NCBI GenBank assembly: GCA_029960905.1
Contig: JASBVU010000062.1
Span: forward strand, 1-8,642
Direction of reading: 5' to 3'
DNA length: 8,642 bases
From: Thermoanaerobacterium sp.
Lineage (GTDB): Bacteria > Bacillota > Thermoanaerobacteria > Thermoanaerobacterales > Thermoanaerobacteraceae
Made by a program: the position numbers and the translations under genes. This document shows, in pieces, positions 1 to 6,443 of the stretch; the stretch's first letter is position 1, and each line of letters opens with the position of its first letter. The notes below the pieces were generated by a model, which did not search any database, was not told the origin of the DNA, and saw only the letters and a program-made list of their open reading frames with translations.

Positions 1-2358
1 TATCACAATTACGTGGGAACGGAGCATATCCTTTTAGGCCTTATTAAAGAAGAAGATGGAATAGCATCAAGAGTCTTAAGAAGCCTTGGAGTTACTTACG
101 AAGATATAAGGGCAAAGGTAGAATCATTGATTGGAATGGGGAATGTTCCTGGCGATGTGGTAGGATATACACCAAGAGCAAAGAGGGTTTTAGAGCTTAG
201 CTTTGCTGAGGCCAGAAGGTTTAATACAAATTACATCGGGACAGAGCACATTTTATTAGGTCTTATTAGGGAAGGCGAAGGTGTAGCAGTACGGATCTTG
301 ATGGAGTTAGGTGTAGACTTCAACAGAGTCAGAGAAGAGATAGTAAAGATGGTAAGTGAGGAACCTTCTGGTACTACCAATAAAGCGCAAAGAGCTAAAA
401 ATACAAATACGCCTAATTTAAATCAGTTTGGAAGGGATTTGACGGAATTAGCAAGGGAAGGAAAGTTAGATCCTGTAATTGGGCGTGAAAAGGAGATAGA
501 AAGAGTTATACAAATTTTAAGCAGAAGGACTAAAAATAATCCATGTCTTATTGGTGAACCTGGAGTCGGTAAAACCGCAATTGCAGAAGGATTGGCAGAG
601 GCCATCGAAAGTGGTACTATACCAGAGATCTTAAAGGGTAAACGGGTTGTAACCTTAGATATGGCTTCAATGGTTGCAGGTACAAAGTACAGAGGTGAAT
701 TTGAGGATAGGTTAAAAAACGTATTGAATGAAGTCATTAAGGCAGGAAACGTCATACTTTTTATAGATGAGCTTCATACGATAATAGGTGCTGGTGCAGC
801 AGAAGGTGCAATAGATGCATCAAATATCTTAAAGCCAGTCCTTGCAAGAGGAGAGATACAAGTCATCGGCGCAACTACAATCGATGAATACAGAAAATAC
901 ATCGAAAAAGATCCTGCACTTGAAAGAAGATTTCAACCTATAATGGTTGAAGAGCCATCTGTTGAAGAGACTATAGAAATATTAAAAGGACTTAGAGACA
1001 AGTATGAAGCACATCACAGGATAAAAATTACGGATGAAGCGATTGAAGCGGCGGCAAAGCTTTCACACAGGTATATAACAGATAGATTCCTTCCTGATAA
1101 GGCTATAGACCTTATAGACGAAGCCGCATCGAGAGTTAGGCTTAAGACGGTTACAGCACCGCCAGAGATAAAAGAACTTGAAGATAAATTAAATATGCTT
1201 AATAAAGATAAAGAAGAGGCTATAAGGACGCAAGAGTATGAAAAGGCTGCAAAGATAAGAGATGAAGAACAAAAGGTTAAAGAGCAACTGGAAAACTTAA
1301 AATCAAAGTGGCAGCAGAACTCCTTGGTGAAAGAAAAAAGCGTTGGTGCCGAAGAGATTTCACAAATTGTATCACTTTGGACTGGCATTCCAACTCAAAA
1401 ACTTGCACAAGAAGAATCTGAGAGGCTTTTGCATTTGGAAGAGATTCTGCACAAGCGTGTAATAGGTCAGGATGAAGCAGTGGACGCTGTGGCAAGAGCC
1501 ATAAGGAGAGCCAGGGTTGGACTTAAAGATCCGAGAAGGCCTATTGGATCGTTTATATTCTTAGGACCAACAGGTGTCGGTAAGACAGAGCTTAGCAAAG
1601 CGTTAGCTGAAGCTATGTTTGGAGATGAATCAGCGATAGTCAGAATAGATATGTCAGAGTATATGGAAAAGTTCTCTGTATCAAGGCTTATCGGTTCTCC
1701 TCCAGGATATGTTGGATATGAAGAAGGTGGAGAACTTACAGAAAAAATAAGGAGAAAGCCATATTCTGTAATCTTGTTTGACGAAATTGAAAAAGCTCAT
1801 CCAGATGTGTTTAATATACTGTTGCAGATATTAGACGATGGAAGACTGACAGATTCAAAAGGCAGGACGGTGGATTTCAAAAATACACTCATAATAATGA
1901 CTTCCAATGTTGGAGCACAGCTTATTAAGAAGCAGACAACTTTAGGTTTTATGCCTGAAAGCAATGCCGAGAAAGAATCATACGAAAAGATGAAAGAAAA
2001 CATCTTAGAAGAGCTTAAAAAATCATTTAGGCCTGAGTTTTTAAACAGAATTGATGATATTATAGTATTCCGTCAACTGACACAAGATGACATAAGGAAG
2101 ATTACTGATTTGATGATAGCTGATTTGAATAAGAGGCTTAAGGACAACAACATAAGCCTTGAATTTACAGATGACGCAAAAGAAGAGCTTCTGAAAGAAG
2201 GCTATGATGTGACTTACGGTGCAAGGCCGTTAAGAAGGGCTATACAAAAGGTTGTTGAAAGTGAACTTTCTGAGCTTATGCTGAAAGGCGAAATAAAATC
2301 CGGCGATAAAATTTTAGTTAAATTAAAAGATGGGAAATTTGATTTTACAAAAGTTTAA
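1..2358 (+). CDS. clpC: ATP-dependent Clp protease ATP-binding subunit ClpC (5' end cut off by window)
   Basis: This is a class I Hsp100 AAA+ unfoldase that hands substrates to the ClpP peptidase in the cytosol. The reading frame is open from base 1, before any usable start, and the first visible residues ([14 protein letters not shown]) match the inside of the first Clp_N repeat. Roughly 25 N-terminal residues are therefore missing; 785 are visible against about 810 for B. subtilis ClpC. In visible numbering, two Clp_N repeats cover about 1-115. AAA-1 has Walker A GEPGVGKT at 185-192 and Walker B ending D256-E257. A UVR-like coiled M-domain ([20 protein letters not shown]) lies near 410. AAA-2 has Walker A GPTGVGKT at 522-529 and Walker B VILFDE at 590-595. 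The LGF tripeptide at 648-650 is the ClpP-docking loop, and its M-domain marks ClpC rather than ClpA. The family normally sits behind ctsR-mcsA-mcsB, which would lie upstream, so CtsR control is likely but not visible here. Confidence 0.97.
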   Translation, partial: YHNYVGTEHILLGLIKEEDGIASRVLRSLGVTYEDIRAKVESLIGMGNVPGDVVGYTPRAKRVLELSFAEARRFNTNYIGTEHILLGLIREGEGVAVRILMELGVDFNRVREEIVKMVSEEPSGTTNKAQRAKNTNTPNLNQFGRDLTELAREGKLDPVIGREKEIERVIQILSRRTKNNPCLIGEPGVGKTAIAEGLAEAIESGTIPEILKGKRVVTLDMASMVAGTKYRGEFEDRLKNVLNEVIKAGNVILFIDELHTIIGAGAAEGAIDASNILKPVLARGEIQVIGATTIDEYRKYIEKDPALERRFQPIMVEEPSVEETIEILKGLRDKYEAHHRIKITDEAIEAAAKLSHRYITDRFLPDKAIDLIDEAASRVRLKTVTAPPEIKELEDKLNMLNKDKEEAIRTQEYEKAAKIRDEEQKVKEQLENLKSKWQQNSLVKEKSVGAEEISQIVSLWTGIPTQKLAQEESERLLHLEEILHKRVIGQDEAVDAVARAIRRARVGLKDPRRPIGSFIFLGPTGVGKTELSKALAEAMFGDESAIVRIDMSEYMEKFSVSRLIGSPPGYVGYEEGGELTEKIRRKPYSVILFDEIEKAHPDVFNILLQILDDGRLTDSKGRTVDFKNTLIIMTSNVGAQLIKKQTTLGFMPESNAEKESYEKMKENILEELKKSFRPEFLNRIDDIIVFRQLTQDDIRKITDLMIADLNKRLKDNNISLEFTDDAKEELLKEGYDVTYGARPLRRAIQKVVESELSELMLKGEIKSGDKILVKLKDGKFDFTKV

Positions 2359-2366
2359 GCATACAC

Positions 2367-2400
2367 TGGATACTCTCTTAAGTGAGGGTATCCAATTTTT
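2367..2400 (+). terminator. Rho-independent terminator after clpC
   Basis: An 11-bp stem begins 8 bases after the clpC stop: TGGATAC plus TCTC (2367-2377) pairs with GAGG plus GTATCCA (2384-2394), with one G-T wobble and a six-base loop. The run ATTTTT follows immediately. It should end the clpC transcript, which separates radA from the clpC operon. Confidence 0.9.
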
Positions 2401-2411
2401 ATATTTCGATG

Positions 2412-2420
2412 TGATATAAT
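2412..2420 (+). promoter_or_regulatory. Extended -10 promoter for radA
   Basis: TGATATAAT is a perfect TGn extended -10 element (TATAAT at 2415-2420), 35 bases before the radA start codon. No recognisable -35 lies 17 bases upstream, where the sequence belongs to the clpC terminator; that is acceptable for an extended -10 promoter. The expected start site is near 2427. The surrounding 13 bases ATGTGATATAATT recur exactly at the ispD promoter. Confidence 0.72.
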
Positions 2421-2454
2421 TAGTGATAGATATACATGGAAAGTCGGTGGAAAT

Positions 2455-3801
2455 GTGAAAAGAGATAAGACTAAATTTGTTTGCCAACAGTGCGGATTTG
2501 AAAGTACAAAGTGGATGGGGAAATGTCCCAACTGTGATGAGTGGAATTCGTTTGTGGAAGAAGTGGTTGATGACAGCGACAAAAAGTCGCAAGAAAGCGT
2601 ACTTACATCAAAAGTTGAGCTTTTAAAAGATATAGAGGCAAAAGATGAAGATCGTATAAAAACAGGAATTGGTGAATTTGACAGGGTTTTAGGTGGTGGC
2701 GTTGTCCAAGGGTCTCTTGTTTTAATTGGTGGCGAACCTGGCATCGGCAAATCTACTATGCTTTTGCAGGTATCGGACATAATGTCTAATTTCACAAAGG
2801 TTTTATATGTTTCAGGGGAAGAATCATCAAGTCAGATTAAACTAAGGGCAGACAGAATCATAAAAGGAAAACAGGAGATATACTTTTTGGCAGAGACTAA
2901 CATAAACAATGTTGAAAGGCACATAGAAAAAATATCGCCTGGTTTTATGATAGTTGATTCAATACAGACTATGTATGCAGAGGAAAGCACCACTATACCA
3001 GGCAGCGTGTCACAGGTAAGACAAGTTACGCGGCATCTTTTAAGGTTATCCAAGCAAGATGGGATTACGATATTCATAATAGGTCATGTAACCAAGGAAG
3101 GCTCTATAGCAGGTCCCAGAGTGCTGGAGCATATGGTAGATACTGTGCTGTACTTCGAAGGTGATAGGACACAGTCATTTAGAATATTGAGAGCTTATAA
3201 AAATCGGTTTGGTTCTACAAATGAGATAGGTGTATTTGAAATGGAATCGGAAGGCTTAAGAGAGGTAAAAAATCCTTCTGAAGTGCTTTTATCTGGTAGG
3301 GATTTGAACGCACCGGGGCTGGCTGTAATAAGCTCTATGGAGGGCACAAGACCAATTTTATTAGAAGTCCAATCGCTTATATGCCACACCAATTTTGGAT
3401 TGCCTAGAAGGATGTCTACGGGCATAGATTACAACAAATTTGTACTTTTACTGGCTGTTTTAGAAAAGAAGTGCGGAATAAATCTATCACAATCAGATGT
3501 ATACCTAAATATAGCCGGTGGTTTGAAGGTGCAAGAGCCTGCGGCAGATTTAGGAATTGTTGCGGCTTTAATATCAGGGTATTTAAACGTCCCAATTTCT
3601 AATGACATCTGTTTTTCTGGTGAGGTTGGCTTGACAGGCGAAGTCAGACCTGTAAGCAATTTGGAAAGAAGGATAAGTGAAGCCAGAAAGATGGGGTTTA
3701 AAACAATAGTAATTCCACAGATGAAGATAGAAAATACTTATGGTATAAGTGTAAAAAAGATTAAGAACATCGTAGAGCTTACAGATGTTATTGCAAAATA
3801 A
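2455..3801 (+). CDS. radA: DNA repair protein RadA (Sms), branch-migration ATPase
   Basis: RadA is a RecA-like, DnaB-like hexameric ATPase that drives branch migration during homologous recombination and repair. The 448-residue length fits the family (about 455-460). Residues C10, C13, C24 and C27 form the N-terminal C4 zinc finger. Walker A GGEPGIGKST lies near 92-101, Walker B IVDS ends at D168-S169, and the RadA signature KNRFG is at 249-253. The C-terminal third is the Lon-protease-like domain; at the place of Lon's catalytic serine it reads EPAADLG (about 361-367), so it is not a peptidase. The start is GTG, giving MKRDKTKFVCQQCG, which aligns with family N-termini. Its Shine-Dalgarno (GGTGGA, 2446-2451) is weak and close, and the ATG codons just upstream are out of frame. 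It follows clpC as in Bacillus but has its own promoter and is cut off by the clpC terminator. Confidence 0.96.
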   Translation: MKRDKTKFVCQQCGFESTKWMGKCPNCDEWNSFVEEVVDDSDKKSQESVLTSKVELLKDIEAKDEDRIKTGIGEFDRVLGGGVVQGSLVLIGGEPGIGKSTMLLQVSDIMSNFTKVLYVSGEESSSQIKLRADRIIKGKQEIYFLAETNINNVERHIEKISPGFMIVDSIQTMYAEESTTIPGSVSQVRQVTRHLLRLSKQDGITIFIIGHVTKEGSIAGPRVLEHMVDTVLYFEGDRTQSFRILRAYKNRFGSTNEIGVFEMESEGLREVKNPSEVLLSGRDLNAPGLAVISSMEGTRPILLEVQSLICHTNFGLPRRMSTGIDYNKFVLLLAVLEKKCGINLSQSDVYLNIAGGLKVQEPAADLGIVAALISGYLNVPISNDICFSGEVGLTGEVRPVSNLERRISEARKMGFKTIVIPQMKIENTYGISVKKIKNIVELTDVIAK

Positions 3802-3822
3802 AAAGTGGGTTTATCCCCCACC
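3800..3822 (-). terminator. Short intergenic hairpin, mainly a terminator for the leftward gene
   Basis: GTGGG (3805-3809) pairs with CCCAC (3817-3821) around a seven-base loop, between the convergent stops of radA and the small minus-strand gene. Read on the minus strand, the hairpin starts five bases after the stop and is followed by TTTTTATTTT, a good U-tract. Read on the plus strand it is followed only by CAAATTT, so termination of radA here is likely weak. The stem is short but GC-rich, with one possible extra G-U pair. Confidence 0.65.
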
Positions 3823-3826
3823 AAAT

Positions 3827-4222
3827 TTACAACATATTAAAAACTCCAAGCGTATTAAGCTCTTTATCCTTTTTAAGCAAAATATCGTAGAAGTTTAAGC
3901 CAAGCGTGTTGCAAAGCGCTATTATATAGAATATGTTGTTGCCGATTTCGGTCTCTAAAACTTCACGGCAGTTATCGCACAGTTTGCCATCAACATGTGT
4001 TTTAATGTACTTATGCGCATCTTCTATGATGGCGTCTTCTGGAATTTCTTGCTTTTGTGCATTGATTTTTAGACAGCCGCACTCTGTAACAGACTTTGCT
4101 ACTGCTCTGTTGACTCTGGCACTGCTTTCTTGAATTTTTGTCAAAATATCGAGAATGCTTTTGTGACGAATTAGAAACTCATCTACTGTGTTTTGTAGAT
4201 CATCGACTATTATATCCTTCAT
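3827..4222 (-). CDS. Small conserved-looking protein of unknown function, weakly MazG-like helical fold with a CGC and a CxxC motif
   Basis: I do not recognise a proven function. The 131-residue product has no signal peptide and no membrane segment. It looks mostly helical. Cysteines occur as C48-G-C50 and C82-D-N-C85 plus C104, which could bind a metal or form a redox pair. The tail (REVLETEIGNNIFYIIALCN, 86-105, then TLGLNFYDILLKK) resembles the last helix pair of MazG-type nucleotide pyrophosphohydrolases. The metal-binding Asp expected there is Asn (N95 or N96), and a clear first ExxE is not seen, so activity is doubtful. From memory, clostridial homologues are sometimes labelled DUF1573; I cannot confirm this. 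I chose ATG at 4222-4220 with GGGAG 11 bases upstream (4238-4234). The in-frame GTG at 4234 touches that same Shine-Dalgarno and is unlikely. It has its own promoter and terminator, so it is a single-gene unit. It sits where disA lies in Bacillus, but inverted. Confidence 0.8.
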   Translation of the reverse strand: MKDIIVDDLQNTVDEFLIRHKSILDILTKIQESSARVNRAVAKSVTECGCLKINAQKQEIPEDAIIEDAHKYIKTHVDGKLCDNCREVLETEIGNNIFYIIALCNTLGLNFYDILLKKDKELNTLGVFNML

Positions 4223-4259
4223 GGTTATGCCCACTCCCGTTTCTTTAAATCTTAAATCA

Positions 4260-4289
4260 ATTATATACTTGTAAATGTTGTGTTGTCAA
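4260..4289 (-). promoter_or_regulatory. Sigma-A type promoter for the minus-strand small gene
   Basis: On the minus strand TTGACA (4289-4284) is followed by an 18-base spacer and TATAAT (4265-4260): both hexamers are perfect. The start site should be near 4253, giving a leader of about 31 bases to the ATG at 4222. A tandem TTAAATC repeat (plus-strand 4245-4258) spans the start site. The -35 and spacer are covered by a 28-bp dyad, which suggests the promoter may be regulated. Confidence 0.82.
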
Positions 4290-4297
4290 TATTTACA
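4270..4297. repeat. 28-bp imperfect inverted repeat, operator candidate
   Basis: The left arm TGTAAATGTTG (4270-4280) matches the reverse complement of the right arm CAATATTTACA (4287-4297) at 10 of 11 positions, with a six-base spacer. It overlaps the -35 box and spacer of the leftward promoter, a position where a dimeric repressor could block RNA polymerase. There is no U-tract, so it is not a terminator. The binding protein is unknown, and AT-rich dyads of this size can arise by chance. Confidence 0.45.
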
Positions 4298-4335
4298 CGG
4301 AATAACATTTATAGCATGACTAAATTTTTTGTAAA

Positions 4336-4365
4336 TTGACAATGTTTATCTATAAGTAGTATACT
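4336..4365 (+). promoter_or_regulatory. Main promoter for the PIN/TRAM gene (P1)
   Basis: TTGACA (4336-4341), an 18-base spacer and TATACT (4360-4365) make a strong consensus promoter. The start site would be near 4372, leaving a 5' leader of about 105 bases before the ATG at 4477. I see no riboswitch-like fold in that leader. Its -35 flank (GTAAATTGACA) resembles that of the divergent promoter (GTAAATATTGACA on the other strand). Confidence 0.75.
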
Positions 4366-4430
4366 TTTATTAAAGAAGCCCTATACATGTAAAATTTGTT
4401 ATGTGTATTTATAAATTTTCCCCATTGACT

Positions 4431-4436
4431 TATAAT
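4431..4436 (+). promoter_or_regulatory. Possible second promoter for the PIN/TRAM gene (P2, -10 only)
   Basis: TATAAT at 4431-4436 is perfect, and the 11 bases TATAATTAGTG are identical to the radA -10 region (2415-2425). The best -35 at 17 bases (TTTATA, 4408-4413) is poor, and there is no TGn extension. The TTGACT that directly abuts it (4425-4430) is too close to serve as its -35. Transcription from here would begin near 4443 and give a leader of about 34 bases. Confidence 0.4.
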
Positions 4437-4476
4437 TAGTGGCATTTTTGATAATAATAGAAGTGGAGGTGAATAT

Positions 4477-5580
4477 ATGTTATACAAAATAGTAAGAGGA
4501 ATTATTTCGATAGTTGGATTAGGAGTAGGATTTGAAGCGGCTTATCTGTCTCTGGCTGTATTGAAGCTGCAAAAACTGATGGATTTGACATTGACCAGTA
4601 TTACATCAATTATCATATACGTTGTTGGGGCTTTGATAGGCGGAATCATATTTTTTATTTTTTCTCCTAAACTTATCAAATGGGGAAAAGATTTCGAAGG
4701 TTGGCTTGAGACGGCGCTTCAAAAGTCACCGATATACGACATTTTAGTTGGTGCTTTCGGATTAATCGTTGGCTTGATTTTGGCAAACCTTATTAGCGTT
4801 CCTATTTATCAGCTTCCGTTTGTAGGGAAGGTTATCCCTATAATAATCAGTGTGTTTTTCGGTTACCTTGGAATAAGCATATCATTGAAGAAAAAAGATG
4901 AATTTATGAATTTATTTGCGATAGTGAAAAAGATGGGACAGCAAAAATCGCAAAAAGTTGAAATTAGTGAAATACCCAAAATTCTCGACACCAGTGTGAT
5001 AATAGATGGCAGGATTTTTGATATATGCAAAACGGGGTTTGTAGAAGGACCACTTATTATACCCAATTTTGTACTGGAGGAATTGAGGCATATAGCTGAT
5101 TCATCTGATTCATTAAAGAGAAATAGGGGCAGAAGAGGCCTTGATGTTTTAAATAAGATACAAAAGGAATTGGATATGAAGGTGCAGATCGTAGATAAGG
5201 ATGTAGATGCATCTGAAGTAGACACGAAACTTTTAAGGCTTGCCAAGATGATGAATGGGAAAGTCATAACAAATGATTACAATTTGAATAAAGTAGCTGA
5301 ATTTCAAGGCGTACCTGTCCTTAATATAAATGAACTTTCAAATGCGGTAAAGCCTGTTGTGCTTCCTGGAGAAGAGATGGTCGTTCAAGTCATAAAAGAT
5401 GGGAAAGAATCTGGTCAAGGCATAGCGTACCTTGACGATGGCACTATGATCGTAGTAGACGGTGGCAAGAAACACATAGGTGACACGCTGGATGTTCTTG
5501 TCACAAGTGTTTTGCAGACTGCAGCAGGCAGAATGATATTTGCCAAGCCGAAGCAAACAGATCAAGAAAAAGCTATGTGA
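4477..5580 (+). CDS. yacL: Membrane-anchored PIN/TRAM domain protein, YacL family
   Basis: This 367-residue protein matches B. subtilis YacL in length and architecture. Four hydrophobic segments lie at about 5-30, 40-63, 86-108 and 114-137. A PIN-fold nuclease-like domain follows at about 167-290, with acidic residues D171 and D177 ([10 protein letters not shown]), E201-E202, D249 and T265-N266-D267. A TRAM domain (about 293-352), a small beta-barrel often binding RNA, ends the protein. The PIN acidic set appears intact, so RNase activity at the inner membrane face is plausible; the physiological substrate is not known to me. The start ATG has an ideal GGAGGTG (4465-4471) five bases upstream. 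In Bacillus the gene follows disA and precedes ispD. Here it keeps its place before ispD but is divided from radA by the inverted small gene, and it is a separate transcript bounded by its own promoter(s) and terminator. Confidence 0.93.
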   Translation: MLYKIVRGIISIVGLGVGFEAAYLSLAVLKLQKLMDLTLTSITSIIIYVVGALIGGIIFFIFSPKLIKWGKDFEGWLETALQKSPIYDILVGAFGLIVGLILANLISVPIYQLPFVGKVIPIIISVFFGYLGISISLKKKDEFMNLFAIVKKMGQQKSQKVEISEIPKILDTSVIIDGRIFDICKTGFVEGPLIIPNFVLEELRHIADSSDSLKRNRGRRGLDVLNKIQKELDMKVQIVDKDVDASEVDTKLLRLAKMMNGKVITNDYNLNKVAEFQGVPVLNINELSNAVKPVVLPGEEMVVQVIKDGKESGQGIAYLDDGTMIVVDGGKKHIGDTLDVLVTSVLQTAAGRMIFAKPKQTDQEKAM

Positions 5581-5586
5581 TCTCTT

Positions 5587-5621
5587 AAGGCATTTTCTTT
5601 TTGAAGATGCCTTTTTTATTT
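5587..5621 (+). terminator. Rho-independent terminator after the PIN/TRAM gene
   Basis: AAGGCAT plus TTTC (5587-5597) pairs with GAAG plus ATGCCTT (5603-5613), an 11-bp stem with one wobble and a five-base loop, followed by TTTTATTTT. It begins six bases after the stop codon and should insulate ispD from upstream transcription. Confidence 0.92.
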
Positions 5622-5647
5622 TGTCGATGGCGGAAAGATAGTGAATG

Positions 5648-5656
5648 TGATATAAT
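5648..5656 (+). promoter_or_regulatory. Extended -10 promoter for ispD
   Basis: TGATATAAT is a perfect extended -10 (TATAAT at 5651-5656) lying 32 bases before the ispD ATG; the start site would be near 5663. No -35 match is present at normal spacing. The 13 bases 5645-5657 are identical to those at the radA promoter (2409-2421). Confidence 0.72.
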
Positions 5657-5688
5657 TTTACCAGTATATTTTTTGTAGAGGGTGCATT

Positions 5689-6381
5689 ATGTTTATTAGT
5701 GCAATAGTTGTTGCTGCTGGTAAAGGCAGGAGAATGGGTACCAAATTAAACAAGGTTTTTTTAAAGTTAAACGGAAAGCCTGTTCTATACTATACCCTGA
5801 ATGTCTTTGAAAAATTATCGGAATTGAACGAGATAGTTTTAGTGGTGTCTAATGAGGACATAGATTACTGCAGACGGGAAATAGTCGATAAATATAATTT
5901 TAAAAAGGTAAAGCGCATAATTGCCGGTGGGATGGAGAGACAGGAATCTGTTTTTAATGGGTTAAAGGCTGTGGATAGTAGATGTGACATAGTGATGATT
6001 CATGATGGAGCAAGACCTTTTATCGACAAAGCCACACTTCAAAAGGGTATAGAAGAATCTAAGGTACATAGTGCTGTAGGTATTGCTGTTCCAGTGAAAG
6101 ATACTATAAAGGTAGTGGATGATGGCAATTTTGTAGTAGCCACACCTGATAGGACATATCTTATGGCTATACAGACCCCACAGATTTTTGAGTACAAGCT
6201 TATATACGAGGCACATTTAAAAGCGATGGAAGATGGTTTTTTGGGCACAGACGATACTGTTCTTGTAGAAAGACTTGGACATAAAGTAAAGCTTGTGGAA
6301 GGAAGTTATAGAAATATAAAGATTACTACGCCTGAGGATTTAATAATATCGGAGGCTTTCTTAAAAACAATATACCGATAA
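5689..6381 (+). CDS. ispD: 2-C-methyl-D-erythritol 4-phosphate cytidylyltransferase
   Basis: IspD joins MEP and CTP to give CDP-methylerythritol and pyrophosphate, the third step of the non-mevalonate isoprenoid pathway in the cytosol. The 230-residue length is typical. The nucleotide-binding loop AAGKGRRMG is at 9-17, with K22 following. The CTP-recognition segment GGMERQESV is at 80-88, and HDGARPF is at 105-111 with the metal-binding D106. DRTYLMAIQTPQ is at 154-165, with the substrate-binding R155 and T163. GTDDT is at 186-190, and NIKITTPEDL at 209-218 contains K211, the counterpart of E. coli K213. All key residues are present. The ATG has AGAGGGTG (5677-5684) just upstream. It starts a rightward run that continues through the hydrolase and ispF, with 62 bases between its stop and the hydrolase ATG. 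Confidence 0.96.
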   Translation: MFISAIVVAAGKGRRMGTKLNKVFLKLNGKPVLYYTLNVFEKLSELNEIVLVVSNEDIDYCRREIVDKYNFKKVKRIIAGGMERQESVFNGLKAVDSRCDIVMIHDGARPFIDKATLQKGIEESKVHSAVGIAVPVKDTIKVVDDGNFVVATPDRTYLMAIQTPQIFEYKLIYEAHLKAMEDGFLGTDDTVLVERLGHKVKLVEGSYRNIKITTPEDLIISEAFLKTIYR

Positions 6382-6406
6382 CATTATGATTTTAAACTCA
6401 TATAAT
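6378..6406 (+). promoter_or_regulatory. Probable promoter for the hydrolase-ispF pair
   Basis: TATAAT at 6401-6406 is perfect. ATAACA at 6378-6383, with a 17-base spacer, matches four of six -35 positions and overlaps the ispD stop codon. The start site near 6413 gives a leader of about 31 bases and would leave the upstream ATG at 6417 almost leaderless, which favours the ATG at 6444. No terminator separates ispD from this site, so read-through from ispD is expected as well. Confidence 0.5.
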
Positions 6407-6431
6407 AGCAGGAGAGATGCCTAAATTATAT

Positions 6432-6439
6432 GAGGTGAT
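6432..6439 (+). promoter_or_regulatory. Ribosome-binding site that fixes the hydrolase start
   Basis: GAGGTGAT is an eight-base perfect complement to the 3' end of 16S rRNA and is correctly spaced for ATG at 6444. The alternative ATG at 6417 has AGGAG (6410-6414) only two bases away, too close for good initiation, and would add nine residues not expected before the first beta strand. Confidence 0.75.
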
Positions 6440-6443
6440 TGTG

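Noticed and set aside
1014..1388. Minus-strand open frame of 124 codons within clpC, with other antisense frames at 423-755, 1277-1495 and 1797-2003
   Set aside because: These mirror the conserved ClpC reading frame; their Ser/Leu/Phe-rich products match nothing and I see no promoter for them.
2355..2795. Open frame of 146 codons on the minus strand over the start of radA
   Set aside because: It is antisense to a secure gene, covers the zinc finger and Walker A region and has a low-complexity Ser/Thr/Pro-rich product with no motif.
3933..4133. Plus-strand open frame of 66 codons opposite the small minus-strand gene
   Set aside because: The minus-strand gene has a consensus promoter, a Shine-Dalgarno and a terminator; this frame has none and is a shadow.
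4425..4436. TTGACT directly joined to TATAAT, looking like a complete promoter
   Set aside because: There is no spacer between the two hexamers, so they cannot work as one promoter; only the -10 is kept as a possible P2.
4372..4476. Possible riboswitch or small RNA in the leader of the PIN/TRAM gene
   Set aside because: The stretch is AT-rich with no GC-paired stems, no terminator-antiterminator pair and no known aptamer core that I can see.
4863..5267. Minus-strand open frame of 134 codons within the PIN/TRAM gene
   Set aside because: It lies entirely opposite the conserved PIN domain codons and has no recognisable start signals or motifs.
6417..6443. Upstream in-frame ATG for the hydrolase
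   Set aside because: Its Shine-Dalgarno is only two bases away and it would lie about four bases from the predicted transcription start; the site at 6432-6439 fits ATG 6444 much better.
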